Assembly: GCF_005222705.1 (NCBI RefSeq)
Contig: NZ_STGF01000012.1
Location: 62,001-126,000, forward strand
DNA: 64,000 nt
Reading direction: 5' to 3'
Source of the DNA: Paenibacillus sp. SY21-1
Lineage (GTDB): Bacteria; Bacillota; Bacilli; Paenibacillales; Paenibacillaceae
The position numbers were made by a program, and so were the translations under genes. The notes below the pieces were generated by a model. It did not search any database. It saw only the letters and a program-made list of their open reading frames with translations, and was not told the origin of the DNA. Positions 54,013 through 63,140 of this stretch are shown in pieces (within the stretch, counting starts at the first letter, position 1; each line of letters begins with the position of its first letter).

Positions 54013-56250
54013 TTATTCGGCTGTTGCCGGCAACGGCGTCCTTGCCGACTGCTCGCTTTTGCGATGAATGATGGTGAAGTAGACACAGGACAAAGCTCCG
54101 AACACAACGGCGACGGCTGCGAGGATAGCCGCATAAGTGCCAAGCTCGCTAAAGTTCCCGCCCGATATAATGTCTCGCAGGCCCGCAATGGAATAAGTCA
54201 TTGGCAGAAATGGCGATACATGCTGCAGCCAGCCCGGAATCAACTCGATCGGGAACGTCCCCGCCGCTCCGGTCAATTGAAGAATAAGCAGAATAACGGC
54301 AATGAACCGGCCAGGATTGTTCATGGTTGCGACCAGAAACTGAATGATCATCATAAAGGCAATACTCGTCAAAATCGTAAAGCCGATGAACAAGCCCATG
54401 CTCTGCACGTTCAGCTTCAGCAGATAGATCATTGCGGCGTCCGCAATCAGCGCCTGTACCGTGCCAATGAGCACAAGCGTAAGCGCCTTGCTCCAGAACC
54501 AGCTCCAGCCGCTGACCGGACTGCCGGCCGGCTCGCGAACAGAGTATACAATCGTTAACAGCATCGCGCCGACGTACAAGCCAAGCGACAGGAAGTAAGG
54601 CGCCAAGCCTGTGCCGTAATTGGCAACCTCGCTTACTTTCTCTACATCAAGCCGAACCGGATCGGCGAACATATCCACCATGCTGTCCGTCAGCTTCAGG
54701 CTTGAGGTTTCATCCGACGCGTCGCTCAGCTTGCCGGACAGCTCCTGCGCTCCGTCCTCCAGCTTCAACAAGCCGCTCGAAACCTGCCCGGCTCCGTCCG
54801 CCAATTGAGTAGAGCCTTCAACAAACGATGATACGCTGTCCGATAATTGGCCAAGTCCTGCCGAAAGCGTCTGAGCGCCTCCATCCAGCTTCGCCGCTCC
54901 TGCGGCAAGCGACGCTGCTCCGTTAGCGGCATCCCCAAGCTTCTCTCCAAATTGCGTCATTCCCCCTTGCAATTGCTCCGCTCCGGCCGTCAGCTTGCGT
55001 CCGCCTTCGCCGATCGCCTTGGCCGCAGTCGCCGTCTCTTCCAGCTTCCCGCTAAAGGTTTGCAGGCCGCCGCTGACCGCATCCATTCCCGTCTTCACGG
55101 ACGCCGCGCCATCCTTCAGCTGCTGCTGGCCTTCGGCCGATTGGGCTACGCCAGCCGCCAATTCCCGGCTCGCCTTCAGCAAAGCCGCATAGCCTTCGCT
55201 CTCCGCGAGCTCCGGCTGCTCCTGCCCCAGCTTCGCCAGGCTGTTCGCCAGCTCCGCTGCGGAATCCGCCAGCCGTTGCTCGCCCGCGGCCGCCGATGCC
55301 AGCCCGCCGGCGAGCTGCGCTCCGCCTTGCTGCGCCTTCGCCGCACCGGCCGCAAGCTCGCTGCCGGCTCCGGCCAACTGCCCAACGCCGTCGCCAAGCT
55401 TCTCCGCTCCGGCGCCAAGCGTGCCCGCGCCGTCCGACAGCTCCGCCGTCGCCGCGGCCAAGCGCTGCTGCGCAGCCTCCAGCTGCGTCAGGCCGCTTGC
55501 AAGCGATGACGCGCCGCTCGACGCTGCGGCGCTCCCGCTGGCCAGCTCCGCACCGCCGTCGCTCAGCTTCGCCACGCCCTCCTGCAGCGTCATCGATCCG
55601 CTGGCCAGCTTGGCCAGATTCTGCCGTACAAGCTCGGCGCCATCCCGCGCCTTTTGCGTGCCGCTCGCCAGCTCGCCCGCTCCGTCGCTTGCCTGGTGCA
55701 GACCGCCGGCCAGCTCCTCCACCTTACCAAAAACCGTCCGCGCATAAGCCGACGTGACTTCCTTGTTCAGCTCCGCCTTCATCGTCTCTACCGCTTTACT
55801 GCCGATTTGCGAGGCCAAATAGTTGTAGCTCTCATTGGCCATATAGGTAAGCTGCGCCTGCTCGGGCTGCTCCGAGTTAAGGGTCGCCGTCTGCTCCGAG
55901 AACCGCTGCGGAATTTCAATCGCCAAGTAATAGCTATGGTCGGCAAGTCCGGATTCCGCGGTCGCCCGATCAACGAATTGCCAGTCAAACTTGGCGTTCT
56001 CCTTGAGCTCCTCCACCAGATCGTCGCCCACATGCAGCGCTTCGCCCTCAACGGAATAGCCCGCATCCTCGTTGACCACCGCAATCGGCATTTTGTCAAC
56101 ATGACTGTAGGGGTCCCAGAAAGCCCCCGACAGCATGGACGAATACAGCACGGGGATCATCAGCACACCGGTCAGAGAGACGAGCAGCATGCGATTGCGT
56201 CCTATCCCCTTCAGCTCCCGCCCAAATTGCTTCATTCCGTTAAATTTCAT
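54013..56250 (-). CDS. yhgE: YhgE/Pip-type membrane protein
   Basis: A 745-residue ABC-2-like membrane protein. One N-terminal helix (LLVSLTGVLMIPVLYSSMLS) is followed by a large extracellular domain (PIAVVNEDAGYS is the family signature), then a region of about 350 residues (190-540) built of imperfect short repeats rich in Gly, Ala, Ser and Leu (such as GAELASGSAAAS, AGAEKLGDGVGQLAG) that should be helical and coiled, and five C-terminal helices. The family includes the phage infection protein Pip and EsaA-like proteins. Start ATG 56250. Its natural role is unknown; the regulator gene is just upstream. Confidence 0.9.
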   Translation of the reverse strand: MKFNGMKQFGRELKGIGRNRMLLVSLTGVLMIPVLYSSMLSGAFWDPYSHVDKMPIAVVNEDAGYSVEGEALHVGDDLVEELKENAKFDWQFVDRATAESGLADHSYYLAIEIPQRFSEQTATLNSEQPEQAQLTYMANESYNYLASQIGSKAVETMKAELNKEVTSAYARTVFGKVEELAGGLHQASDGAGELASGTQKARDGAELVRQNLAKLASGSMTLQEGVAKLSDGGAELASGSAAASSGASSLASGLTQLEAAQQRLAAATAELSDGAGTLGAGAEKLGDGVGQLAGAGSELAAGAAKAQQGGAQLAGGLASAAAGEQRLADSAAELANSLAKLGQEQPELAESEGYAALLKASRELAAGVAQSAEGQQQLKDGAASVKTGMDAVSGGLQTFSGKLEETATAAKAIGEGGRKLTAGAEQLQGGMTQFGEKLGDAANGAASLAAGAAKLDGGAQTLSAGLGQLSDSVSSFVEGSTQLADGAGQVSSGLLKLEDGAQELSGKLSDASDETSSLKLTDSMVDMFADPVRLDVEKVSEVANYGTGLAPYFLSLGLYVGAMLLTIVYSVREPAGSPVSGWSWFWSKALTLVLIGTVQALIADAAMIYLLKLNVQSMGLFIGFTILTSIAFMMIIQFLVATMNNPGRFIAVILLILQLTGAAGTFPIELIPGWLQHVSPFLPMTYSIAGLRDIISGGNFSELGTYAAILAAVAVVFGALSCVYFTIIHRKSEQSARTPLPATAE

Positions 56251-56317
56251 TATGTTCACTCTCCCAGCCCGAAGGCGAATCTTGGATACACTCTTGCAAC
56301 GATTCAGTAGTCTAACT

Positions 56318-56333
56318 GACCACTTTAGTCATT
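56318..56333 (-). promoter_or_regulatory. Probable YhgD operator before yhgE
   Basis: On the minus strand AATGACTAAAGTGGTC; the related AATGACTGAATTGGTT lies before yhgD (56971-56986). Both are about 16 bases with three differences. Confidence 0.55.
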
Positions 56334-56367
56334 TGGTCATTTTATGTCATAAAAAAAGGCAGCCGGT

Positions 56368-56943
56368 TTAGGCCGGAGCCAATCCTTCCTGCATATACGC
56401 CCGCAGCCGCTCAGCTACCAGCTCCTTGCCCAGCGGCTCATGCGTTTTGTTCCATTCCACCGTCAGCACCAAATATAGCTTGAGCATAATAAAAGCGGTA
56501 AGCTCCGTATCGCAAGGCTTGATCTCGCCTTTATCGATTGCCGCCTGCAGTTGCAGCCGAATGTAGCCGACGATCGCGCGCTCGATCTGATTCAAGCCTT
56601 CCTGCGCCATCGGCGTGCCGATCTCCCGCACCTCCTGCGACAGCTTCATCGCCAGCTCATGCTGCTCCCGGAAATCCAGCAGCTCCTCAAGCGCAGCGCT
56701 CAGATTATCGTAGAAATGCCGGTCCGGCTTCACAGTCCGCTCGGCAACCTGCTTCATTTCAGTCGTCAGCCGCTTCATTATTTCGTGAAAGAGCTCTTCC
56801 TTATTCGAAAAGAACGTATATATCGTACCTTTGCCGACATTTGCAATTCGCGCCACCTGATCCATCGTCGTCGCCTTGTAGCCAAACGCCGCGAACGACT
56901 TCGCCGCCGCATCCGCCACTTGCTGCCGCCTGTCCATGGCCAT
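56368..56943 (-). CDS. yhgD: TetR-family regulator, YhgD-like
   Basis: 191 residues with a TetR HTH (TTMDQVARIANVGKGTIYTF, then SNKEELFHEI). The start ATG 56943 is seven bases after GGAGG; the frame extends 28 codons further without need. It directly precedes yhgE, as in B. subtilis yhgD-yhgE, and likely represses both itself and yhgE. Confidence 0.88.
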   Translation of the reverse strand: MAMDRRQQVADAAAKSFAAFGYKATTMDQVARIANVGKGTIYTFFSNKEELFHEIMKRLTTEMKQVAERTVKPDRHFYDNLSAALEELLDFREQHELAMKLSQEVREIGTPMAQEGLNQIERAIVGYIRLQLQAAIDKGEIKPCDTELTAFIMLKLYLVLTVEWNKTHEPLGKELVAERLRAYMQEGLAPA

Positions 56944-56970
56944 TCTCTCACCTCCGATAACTGACCAAAA

Positions 56971-56986
56971 AACCAATTCAGTCATT
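56971..56986 (-). promoter_or_regulatory. Probable YhgD operator before yhgD
   Basis: AATGACTGAATTGGTT on the minus strand, 28 bases upstream of the start codon, matching the site before yhgE. Confidence 0.55.
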
Positions 56987-57175
56987 TCGTCTGTAGCTAT
57001 CTTAGCATGACCTTCTTGCAATTGCAACTGGTCCTTTTCGCAGCCAAGGCGACACGCCTGACGCGGATCTCGGACGGCAAAGCTAACGCTTCACGTTGAA
57101 ATAAAAGCCACTTGTCTTTGTGAACTTATATCCGCATAAAAACCGCCCCGCAGGGCAGCTTTTATCGGCTTTTGA

Positions 57176-58531
57176 CTATTTAGAAACGCTGACATTCTGT
57201 TTGAGCTTGCTGAAATGTCCCAACCCGGGACGCTCGAGTCCCAAATGCTCGCGGAGGGTATGCCCCGTATATTCCTTGCGGAATAATCCGCGCTGCTGCA
57301 AAATAGGCACCACCTGATCGACAAAATCATCCAGCCCGCCGGGCAATACCGGCGCCATAATGTTAAAACCGTCGCATCCGTACTGCTCGAACCAGCGCTC
57401 CATCAAATCGGCAAGCTGCTCCGGCGTGCCTACAAACTGCAGATGTCCGCGCGCGCCAAGCACCCGCCTGCCAAGCTCCAGCATCGACAGCTTTTCTCTG
57501 CGCGCCAGCTCCATAATCAGGCTGACCCGGCTTTTCATCCCGTTCGACGCTTCTACCGGATCAGGAATGTCCGGCAATTGCTCCTCCAGCGAGTAGCCGC
57601 TTAAATCAAAATGAAGAAACGCAGACAAGAACGCCGTAATGGCTTCATGCGGAATCAGCTCCTGCAGCTCGCGATAACGCCGCTGCGCCTCTTCCTCCGT
57701 AGCCCCGAGCACAGGCGAAAGGCCCGGCATGATTTTCAGGCTGTTCCGCTGACGGCCGTAATTGGCCAATTGATCCTTCACGCTGCGGTAGAAGGCTTGC
57801 GCCGTTTCCAGCGACTGCTGCGCGGTAAAAATGACCTCTCCCGTACTCGCGGCAAACGCCTTGCCCGGCTCCGAAGAGCCCGCTTGAATTAACACCGGAT
57901 AGCCCTGGGGAGAGCGGGGAACGTTAAGCGGACCTTTGGTTTTATACCATTTTCCGTCGTAATCAACCGACTGCACCTTCGATGAATCCGCGAATTGTCC
58001 GGTCTGACGGTTAAGCACCAGCGCATCATCCGCCCAGCTATCCCACAGGCCGGTTACGGCCTCCACGAATTCGCTCGCCATTTCATAGCGCAAGCCGTGC
58101 TCCGGATGCTTCTCCCGGCCATAATTGTGTGCCTCCAAATCAAGCTGGGAGGTGACGATGTTCCAGCCTGCGCGGCCGCCGCTAATATGGTCAAGCGTCG
58201 AGAACTTGCGGGCCACATTAAACGGCTCATTGTAGGTCGTCGATACGGTGGCCGTCAAGCCAATCCTCTCCGTAGCCGCCGACAGGGCGGACAGCAGCAC
58301 AATCGGCTCCAGCATGCCTGCGACAGCCTGCTCCACATTGACCGCATACAGCAAATCGGCAAAAAAGATCATATCCAGCTTGCCCCGTTCCGCCGTTCTC
58401 GCAAGCTCGCGGTAAAATTTGACGTCAAACATTCCTTCTACCCCTGAAGCAGGGTGACGCCACCCTGCATGGTGATGTCCGGAATAATAAATAAACGCTC
58501 CCAGATGGAGCTCCTCGTTCCGCTTTCCCAT
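57176..58531 (-). CDS. LLM-class flavin monooxygenase, NtaA/SnaA/DszA family
   Basis: A 451-residue FMNH2-dependent monooxygenase. Family markers are LHLGAFIYYSGHHHAGWRHP at the N-terminus, ATVSTTYNEPFNVARKF, SGGRAGWNIVTS and YPVLIQAGSSEPGKAFAA. Members oxidise sulfur or nitrogen compounds (dibenzothiophene sulfone, nitrilotriacetate, pristinamycin). Its place at the end of an SsuABC-like operon suggests that it releases sulfur or a usable acid from the imported compound. A flavin reductase is not in the window. GAGGAGGAG is well placed before ATG. Confidence 0.88.
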   Translation of the reverse strand: MGKRNEELHLGAFIYYSGHHHAGWRHPASGVEGMFDVKFYRELARTAERGKLDMIFFADLLYAVNVEQAVAGMLEPIVLLSALSAATERIGLTATVSTTYNEPFNVARKFSTLDHISGGRAGWNIVTSQLDLEAHNYGREKHPEHGLRYEMASEFVEAVTGLWDSWADDALVLNRQTGQFADSSKVQSVDYDGKWYKTKGPLNVPRSPQGYPVLIQAGSSEPGKAFAASTGEVIFTAQQSLETAQAFYRSVKDQLANYGRQRNSLKIMPGLSPVLGATEEEAQRRYRELQELIPHEAITAFLSAFLHFDLSGYSLEEQLPDIPDPVEASNGMKSRVSLIMELARREKLSMLELGRRVLGARGHLQFVGTPEQLADLMERWFEQYGCDGFNIMAPVLPGGLDDFVDQVVPILQQRGLFRKEYTGHTLREHLGLERPGLGHFSKLKQNVSVSK

Positions 58532-58583
58532 CGCGCGACTCCTCCTCTTTTTTGTTGGCAGCCTGTTGCCTGGTCGCGCTTCC

Positions 58584-59411
58584 CTACCCTTTATAAGTAT
58601 CCCGCCAGCGCAGCCATCTTGCTTCCAGCACCCGAACGGCAGAGTCGGAGAGCTTGCCTACGACGGCAAAAATAATGATGCCGACAAACACAACCTCCGT
58701 CTCGGAGTACGCTCGCGCATCCTGAATCATATAGCCGACGCCGGCGCTTGTGCCCATCATCTCCGCGACGACAAGCAGCAGCCAGGAAACGCCCAGCGAC
58801 AGCCGCATGCCCAGCAGAATATTAGGCAATGCGGACGGAATAATAACCTTTGTCACCTTCTGAAGCCATGTATATTGAAAAATACGCGATACCTCGTACA
58901 GCTTCAAATCCGTACTGCGAATGCCCAGAAACGTATTGACGTACACCGGAAAAAAGGCGCCGACGCCGATAAGCAGCACCTTGGAAAACTCGCCGATGCC
59001 GAACCATAAAATAAACAAAGGGATGACGGCAAGAAGAGGCACCGTCCGCAGCATCTGCAGCGAAGGATCAAGCGTCTTCTCGACCACTTTGCCAAGCCCG
59101 CTGAACAACCCCAGCGCAAGCCCAAGCGAGCCTCCCAGCAGAAAGCCTAGCAGCGCTCGGTATACGCTGATTCCCATGTGGCGAAACAGCTCGCCGCTGG
59201 CGCCCAGAGAAAAGAAGCTCTGCACGATGCTTAGCGGCGACGGCAGCAGAGTTGCCGACAAAACGCCCGTGGCGCTCACTCCCTGCCAGATGGCAACAAC
59301 AACAAGCGGGACCAGCCAGCCATGCAGCCGGCTCGGAATACGGTCCAGCCAATCGCCGGCAGCGCCTCCTTGGCCTTGCGCCGATTTTTTGGGGATGATG
59401 TGACTCTTCAT
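58584..59411 (-). CDS. ABC permease, SsuC/TauC type (second of two)
   Basis: A 275-residue BPD permease with six helices and the ATPase-contact loop EVSRIFQYTWLQKVTKVIIP. It starts at ATG 59411, overlapping the stop of the first permease (ATGA), with GGGAGGAGG upstream. Similar to its neighbour in sequence (both have an LPSP or LPTP segment and the LRTVPLLAVIPLFILWFG or LRTLPHLAVAPLFILWFG helix), so the pair could form a heterodimer, unusual for this class. Confidence 0.9.
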   Translation of the reverse strand: MKSHIIPKKSAQGQGGAAGDWLDRIPSRLHGWLVPLVVVAIWQGVSATGVLSATLLPSPLSIVQSFFSLGASGELFRHMGISVYRALLGFLLGGSLGLALGLFSGLGKVVEKTLDPSLQMLRTVPLLAVIPLFILWFGIGEFSKVLLIGVGAFFPVYVNTFLGIRSTDLKLYEVSRIFQYTWLQKVTKVIIPSALPNILLGMRLSLGVSWLLLVVAEMMGTSAGVGYMIQDARAYSETEVVFVGIIIFAVVGKLSDSAVRVLEARWLRWRDTYKG

Positions 59412-60259
59412 GGCGCTCCTCCTCCCTTGTAGCTGTCCTGCCAACGCAGCAGCCTGCGTTCAAGCAGCTTGACCAGCGAATCCGTCAGCTTGCCTACTGC
59501 CGCAAATACGATAATGCCTACGAATACGACGGATGTGATCGAGAAATATCGGGCATCATTAATCATAAAGCCGATGCCGGAGCTGGAGCCCATCATCTCC
59601 GCGACGACAAGCCCAAGCCAAGCCACACCGATGGATAAACGCAGTCCCAGAAAAATATTCGGCAACGATGCAGGCAGCACCAGCTTCGTCAACAGCTGCC
59701 AGCGGCTGAACTGCAGCAGCTCCGCCACGTCGAACAGCTTGCGGTCAACCGACCGGAGACCAAGAAAGGTATTGACGTACAGCGGAAAAAAAGCGCCTTT
59801 GGCGATCAGCAGCACTTTTGACGTCTCATCAAAGCCGAACCACAAAATAAAGAGCGGCGCTACCGCGAGATGCGGCAGCGTACGAAGCATTTGGAAGGAC
59901 GGATCGATCAGCCGCTCCGCCCGATAAGAAAAACCAACCCACAGCCCGGCGGCCAGCCCCAGTCCGCCTCCAAGCAGAAAGCCCAGCAGCGCCCGCCAAG
60001 CCGAAATTCGCAAATTCGACAGCAGCTCTCCCGATAACGTCAAGGATACGAACTCCTTCACGATTATTTCGGGCGTAGGCAGCAGCAGCGGGTTCAGCTT
60101 GCCCATCGCGCCTGCCGCCTGCCATACGGCAAGCGCCAGAACCGGGAGCAGCAAGCCCAGCAGCAGGTTAGTCGTATGAAGGGACAGCTTGCCCAGCCGC
60201 TGCCGCTTATTTTTTTGTTCGCGTCCGATGGCTACTCTCTCCGTTTTTGCCTGCAGCAT
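59408..60259 (-). CDS. ABC permease, SsuC/TauC type (first of two)
   Basis: A 283-residue BPD permease, six helices, with DVAELLQFSRWQLLTKLVLP as the ATPase-contact loop. GAGGGGG is seven bases before ATG. It overlaps the next permease by four bases. The basic N-terminus lies in the cytoplasm. Confidence 0.9.
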   Translation of the reverse strand: MLQAKTERVAIGREQKNKRQRLGKLSLHTTNLLLGLLLPVLALAVWQAAGAMGKLNPLLLPTPEIIVKEFVSLTLSGELLSNLRISAWRALLGFLLGGGLGLAAGLWVGFSYRAERLIDPSFQMLRTLPHLAVAPLFILWFGFDETSKVLLIAKGAFFPLYVNTFLGLRSVDRKLFDVAELLQFSRWQLLTKLVLPASLPNIFLGLRLSIGVAWLGLVVAEMMGSSSGIGFMINDARYFSITSVVFVGIIVFAAVGKLTDSLVKLLERRLLRWQDSYKGGGAP

Positions 60260-60288
60260 GGCAGCTCCCCCTCATATGTTCCCAGCCC

Positions 60289-61332
60289 TTATTGTCGTGC
60301 CGCTTCCAAGAAGCTGTTGTCGAATACTTCGGATACATCGATTTTTTTGCGAATGGACTCGATCTCATATTGGAAATCGGCGGTTTGCTGATGCTGGGCG
60401 ATCGTTTCGTCCGACACCGGAATGTTGATCGACTTCGAGCGGGCGAATATGCCTTCAATAACCGCAGTCGGCACATTCCGCTCTGCCGCGTACCGTTCAA
60501 TCGCCTCGTCGTGGTTGTTATTCTCCCATTCCAGCGCCCTGTCCAGCACCTTGAGATAAATGCTTACAAGCTCAGGATATTCGTCCGCAAACTGCTTTCT
60601 GGCAATGTAGAAGGACGGGGACAATACGCCAAGCTGCTCTCCGTCAGCCAGCACTCTCGCCTTGTCCTGCAGCACATTCAGCGTAATATTAGGGTCCCAT
60701 GTCGCCCATGCGTCAATTTTCCCCGTTTCGAACGCAGGCTGCGCTTCATCCGGCTGCAATTGGATAATTTCCAGATCCGACGCCTTCAAGCCAACGCCCT
60801 CCAGGCCGCGGAACAAAAAGTTGTAGGCGTTGCTGCCTTTGGCGACCGATACCTTTTTACCCTTCAAATCCTCCACGGATTGAATATCGCTGTCCTTGGG
60901 AACGATAATCGCTACATTATTCTTGCCCTCCAGCGCTTGCGAAATAACGGTAAACGGTATACCCGCAGCTTGCGCCGCGATAATCGGCATATTGCCCAAT
61001 CCCGCAAAATCCAGCCGGTTCGAAGCCATCGCCTCCGTCATCGGCGGGCCGCTCTGAAATTCGGCATATTCCACCTTAACGCCCAGCTTGCCGAACTCCT
61101 CCTCGTACCACTTCTCTTCGCGGATTTTTGCCGGCAGACCGCCGCTTCCCTGATAGCCGATTTTGACGGTCAGTCCTTCGTATTTCGCTTTGCCCTCATC
61201 AGCGTCGCTTGCAGCGGAGGTGTTGCCCGCATTAGTCGGCTGGCCCGCATTTTTGGCATTGCCCGAAGAGCAGCCGGCAATCAGCACCGCCGCCGCAATC
61301 AATGTCAATGCCACAAAACGTAATGGTTTCAT
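60289..61332 (-). CDS. Substrate-binding lipoprotein, SsuA-like
   Basis: A 347-residue lipoprotein with lipobox IAGC at about residues 18-21, a short Asn/Ala/Ser linker, and an aliphatic-sulfonate-type binding domain (TVKIGYQGSGGLPAKIREE; GKKVSVAKGSNAYNFLFRGL; DAWATWDPNITLN). The family binds sulfonates, taurine or similar acids. It lies between the ATPase and permease genes. GGGAG is about nine bases before ATG. Confidence 0.9.
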   Translation of the reverse strand: MKPLRFVALTLIAAAVLIAGCSSGNAKNAGQPTNAGNTSAASDADEGKAKYEGLTVKIGYQGSGGLPAKIREEKWYEEEFGKLGVKVEYAEFQSGPPMTEAMASNRLDFAGLGNMPIIAAQAAGIPFTVISQALEGKNNVAIIVPKDSDIQSVEDLKGKKVSVAKGSNAYNFLFRGLEGVGLKASDLEIIQLQPDEAQPAFETGKIDAWATWDPNITLNVLQDKARVLADGEQLGVLSPSFYIARKQFADEYPELVSIYLKVLDRALEWENNNHDEAIERYAAERNVPTAVIEGIFARSKSINIPVSDETIAQHQQTADFQYEIESIRKKIDVSEVFDNSFLEAARQ

Positions 61333-61386
61333 CGTTCATCTCTCCCTGATTTTATATATAATGAAAGCTTCTCTATTGCCTAACGT

Positions 61387-62163
61387 TTAAATGCCCGCCC
61401 CGTGCTCCAGCTCCGGACCCTCCACCTTCTCGAATTCGCTCAGCACCTTGCGTCTAAGCTCCTGGAAGGAGGAGGATGTTCTTTTTCGGGGATATGGCAA
61501 ATCGATCGGGAGGATGCCTCGTATGTGTCCGGGACGCGGATTCATAATGACAACCCGCTCGCCGAGAAACACCGCCTCATCCAGATCATGCGTTACGAAC
61601 AGCATCGTTGTGCGGTTCTGCTGCCAAATATCGAGCAGCACCTCCTGCATATGCGAGCGGGTAAAGGCGTCAAGCGCGCCGAACGGCTCGTCGAGCAGCA
61701 GCACCTCAGGGTCGCGAAGCAGCGCTCTGGCAATGGATACTCGCTGCGCCATACCGCCGGACAACTCGCGCGGATACGCCTGTTCAAAGCCTTTCAACCG
61801 CACCAGCTCGATCAGCTCGTCGACCCGTTTGCGCACCTCCGGCTTGCTTAGCGATAAATTGGCTGCGATATTTTTCTCTACCGTTAACCAGGGAAACAGC
61901 CTTGGCTCCTGAAAAATAAAGCCCTTCTCAATACTCGGACCAGCTATCGGCTTGCCGTTCAGCAGCACGCTGCCTTCATAAGCGGTGTCGAGACCGGCAA
62001 CAATTTTGAGCAGCGTGCTTTTGCCGCAGCCGCTTGGTCCGATGATCGTTACGAATTGCCCCTGCTGTACCTGAAGCTCGATTTCATGCAGCGCGATCAC
62101 CTCTCCTGCCGGCGTTGCAAACTTTCTGTTCAAACGACTGACAACAAGCGCCTCGGCAGCCAT
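61387..62163 (-). CDS. ABC ATPase, SsuB-like
   Basis: A 258-residue ATPase: Walker [12 protein letters not shown]-loop FQEPRLFPW, signature [15 protein letters not shown], Walker [12 protein letters not shown], switch His VTHDLDEA. It is the first gene of the five-gene operon. GGGAGGGG is seven bases before ATG. A TATAAT lies at 62,193-62,188 on the minus strand, but its -35 region is poor, hinting at regulated transcription. Confidence 0.92.
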   Translation of the reverse strand: MAAEALVVSRLNRKFATPAGEVIALHEIELQVQQGQFVTIIGPSGCGKSTLLKIVAGLDTAYEGSVLLNGKPIAGPSIEKGFIFQEPRLFPWLTVEKNIAANLSLSKPEVRKRVDELIELVRLKGFEQAYPRELSGGMAQRVSIARALLRDPEVLLLDEPFGALDAFTRSHMQEVLLDIWQQNRTTMLFVTHDLDEAVFLGERVVIMNPRPGHIRGILPIDLPYPRKRTSSSFQELRRKVLSEFEKVEGPELEHGAGI

Positions 62164-62233
62164 CGTAAGCCCCTCCCTTTTAAAATAATTATACCTACCT
62201 TTTTACTTGGTTTTATGCGAAAATAAAAAAGAC

Positions 62234-62259
62234 TTAACGTTTCGTTGCCCGCACGTTAA
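62234..62259. other. Inverted repeat upstream of the ssu-like operon
   Basis: TTAACGT and ACGTTAA, 12 bases apart, lie about 40 bases upstream of the proposed -10. It may be a binding site for the TetR regulator encoded next door or for a sulfur regulator. Confidence 0.4.
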
Positions 62260-62343
62260 ATCTCCAGTGGTCTGGTCGATTTGTTCGTCTTGCCCCCGTC
62301 TACAAATTGAATCTTCATTCGGTTTGTTATGCTGATTATTCTG

Positions 62344-62991
62344 CTACAAGGGCGTCTCTTTGTCAATCTTTTTTTTATTCGACTTGCGGACCGGCTCCTT
62401 GACCTCGAACAACCGCATAATAACCTCTACGTTAGCATCGACCGGAACCTCATAATCCGGAGGACGCTGCATCGTAAGCCCCTGAATCAGGCTGACAAAA
62501 TAAAAGGCCAGCTGCAACGGCTCCTCGTCGACGATCACGCCTGCCTTGATGCCTTCCCGCATAATGTGCGCCACCGGCTCCAGATTTGCCGTAAACCGAT
62601 CCGTTATGGCGCGTTTAATATCCGGCGGAGTCGCTTCAGACAGCCTCGCCGTATGCATAAGAATGGTAAACGCCCAATTCGTACGGATCGACAGCCAGGA
62701 GGACAAAATAATTCTCAGCTTTGTCAGCGGATCAACCTTCATCTCCGCCACCTCCGTCACATACAAGCCGTATGTCGTCTGGCCGTTTCTTAGCACCTCG
62801 CTGAATATTTCCTCCTTCGAGGAAAAATAATGATACACATTGCCCACGCTGACATTCGCCTCGCGCGCAATATCTTGAATGCTGGTCAGCTGGAATCCGT
62901 TAATGGCCATGACCTTGAGCGCGCAATCCAGAATATGCTGCTTCCGCCGCTCGCGCAGCAGCTTGTCCTTTTCCACATTTCTCGGCGACAA
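62344..62991 (-). CDS. TetR-family regulator next to the ssu-like operon
   Basis: 215 residues with an HTH (TSIQDIAREANVSVGNVYHY and SSKEEIFSEV). It starts at TTG 62991, nine bases after AAGGAG; GTG 62976 is an alternative. Position just upstream on the same strand suggests control of the transporter/monooxygenase operon. The inducer is unknown. The C-terminal ligand domain ends with a basic tail (KSNKKKIDKE). Confidence 0.85.
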   Translation of the reverse strand: MSPRNVEKDKLLRERRKQHILDCALKVMAINGFQLTSIQDIAREANVSVGNVYHYFSSKEEIFSEVLRNGQTTYGLYVTEVAEMKVDPLTKLRIILSSWLSIRTNWAFTILMHTARLSEATPPDIKRAITDRFTANLEPVAHIMREGIKAGVIVDEEPLQLAFYFVSLIQGLTMQRPPDYEVPVDANVEVIMRLFEVKEPVRKSNKKKIDKETPL

Positions 62992-63082
62992 ATTGATTTG
63001 CTCCTTCCCTGCTCCTGTTTCAAAGCGGCAATCTTTATTCTGCCATTATACAGATGCAGGCTCCATAATCCTATTCCGGTAC

Positions 63083-63140
63083 GCAAAAAAGCAGGATCGC
63101 TCCCCGGTTCGTTCATCCGAGTTGCAATCCTGCTTTCTTT
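63083..63140 (-). terminator. Terminator after the SLH protein gene
   Basis: AAAGCAGGAT and ATCCTGCTTT form perfect 10-bp arms around a 32-base loop, followed on the minus strand by TTTTGCG, continuing the T-run. Confidence 0.85.
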
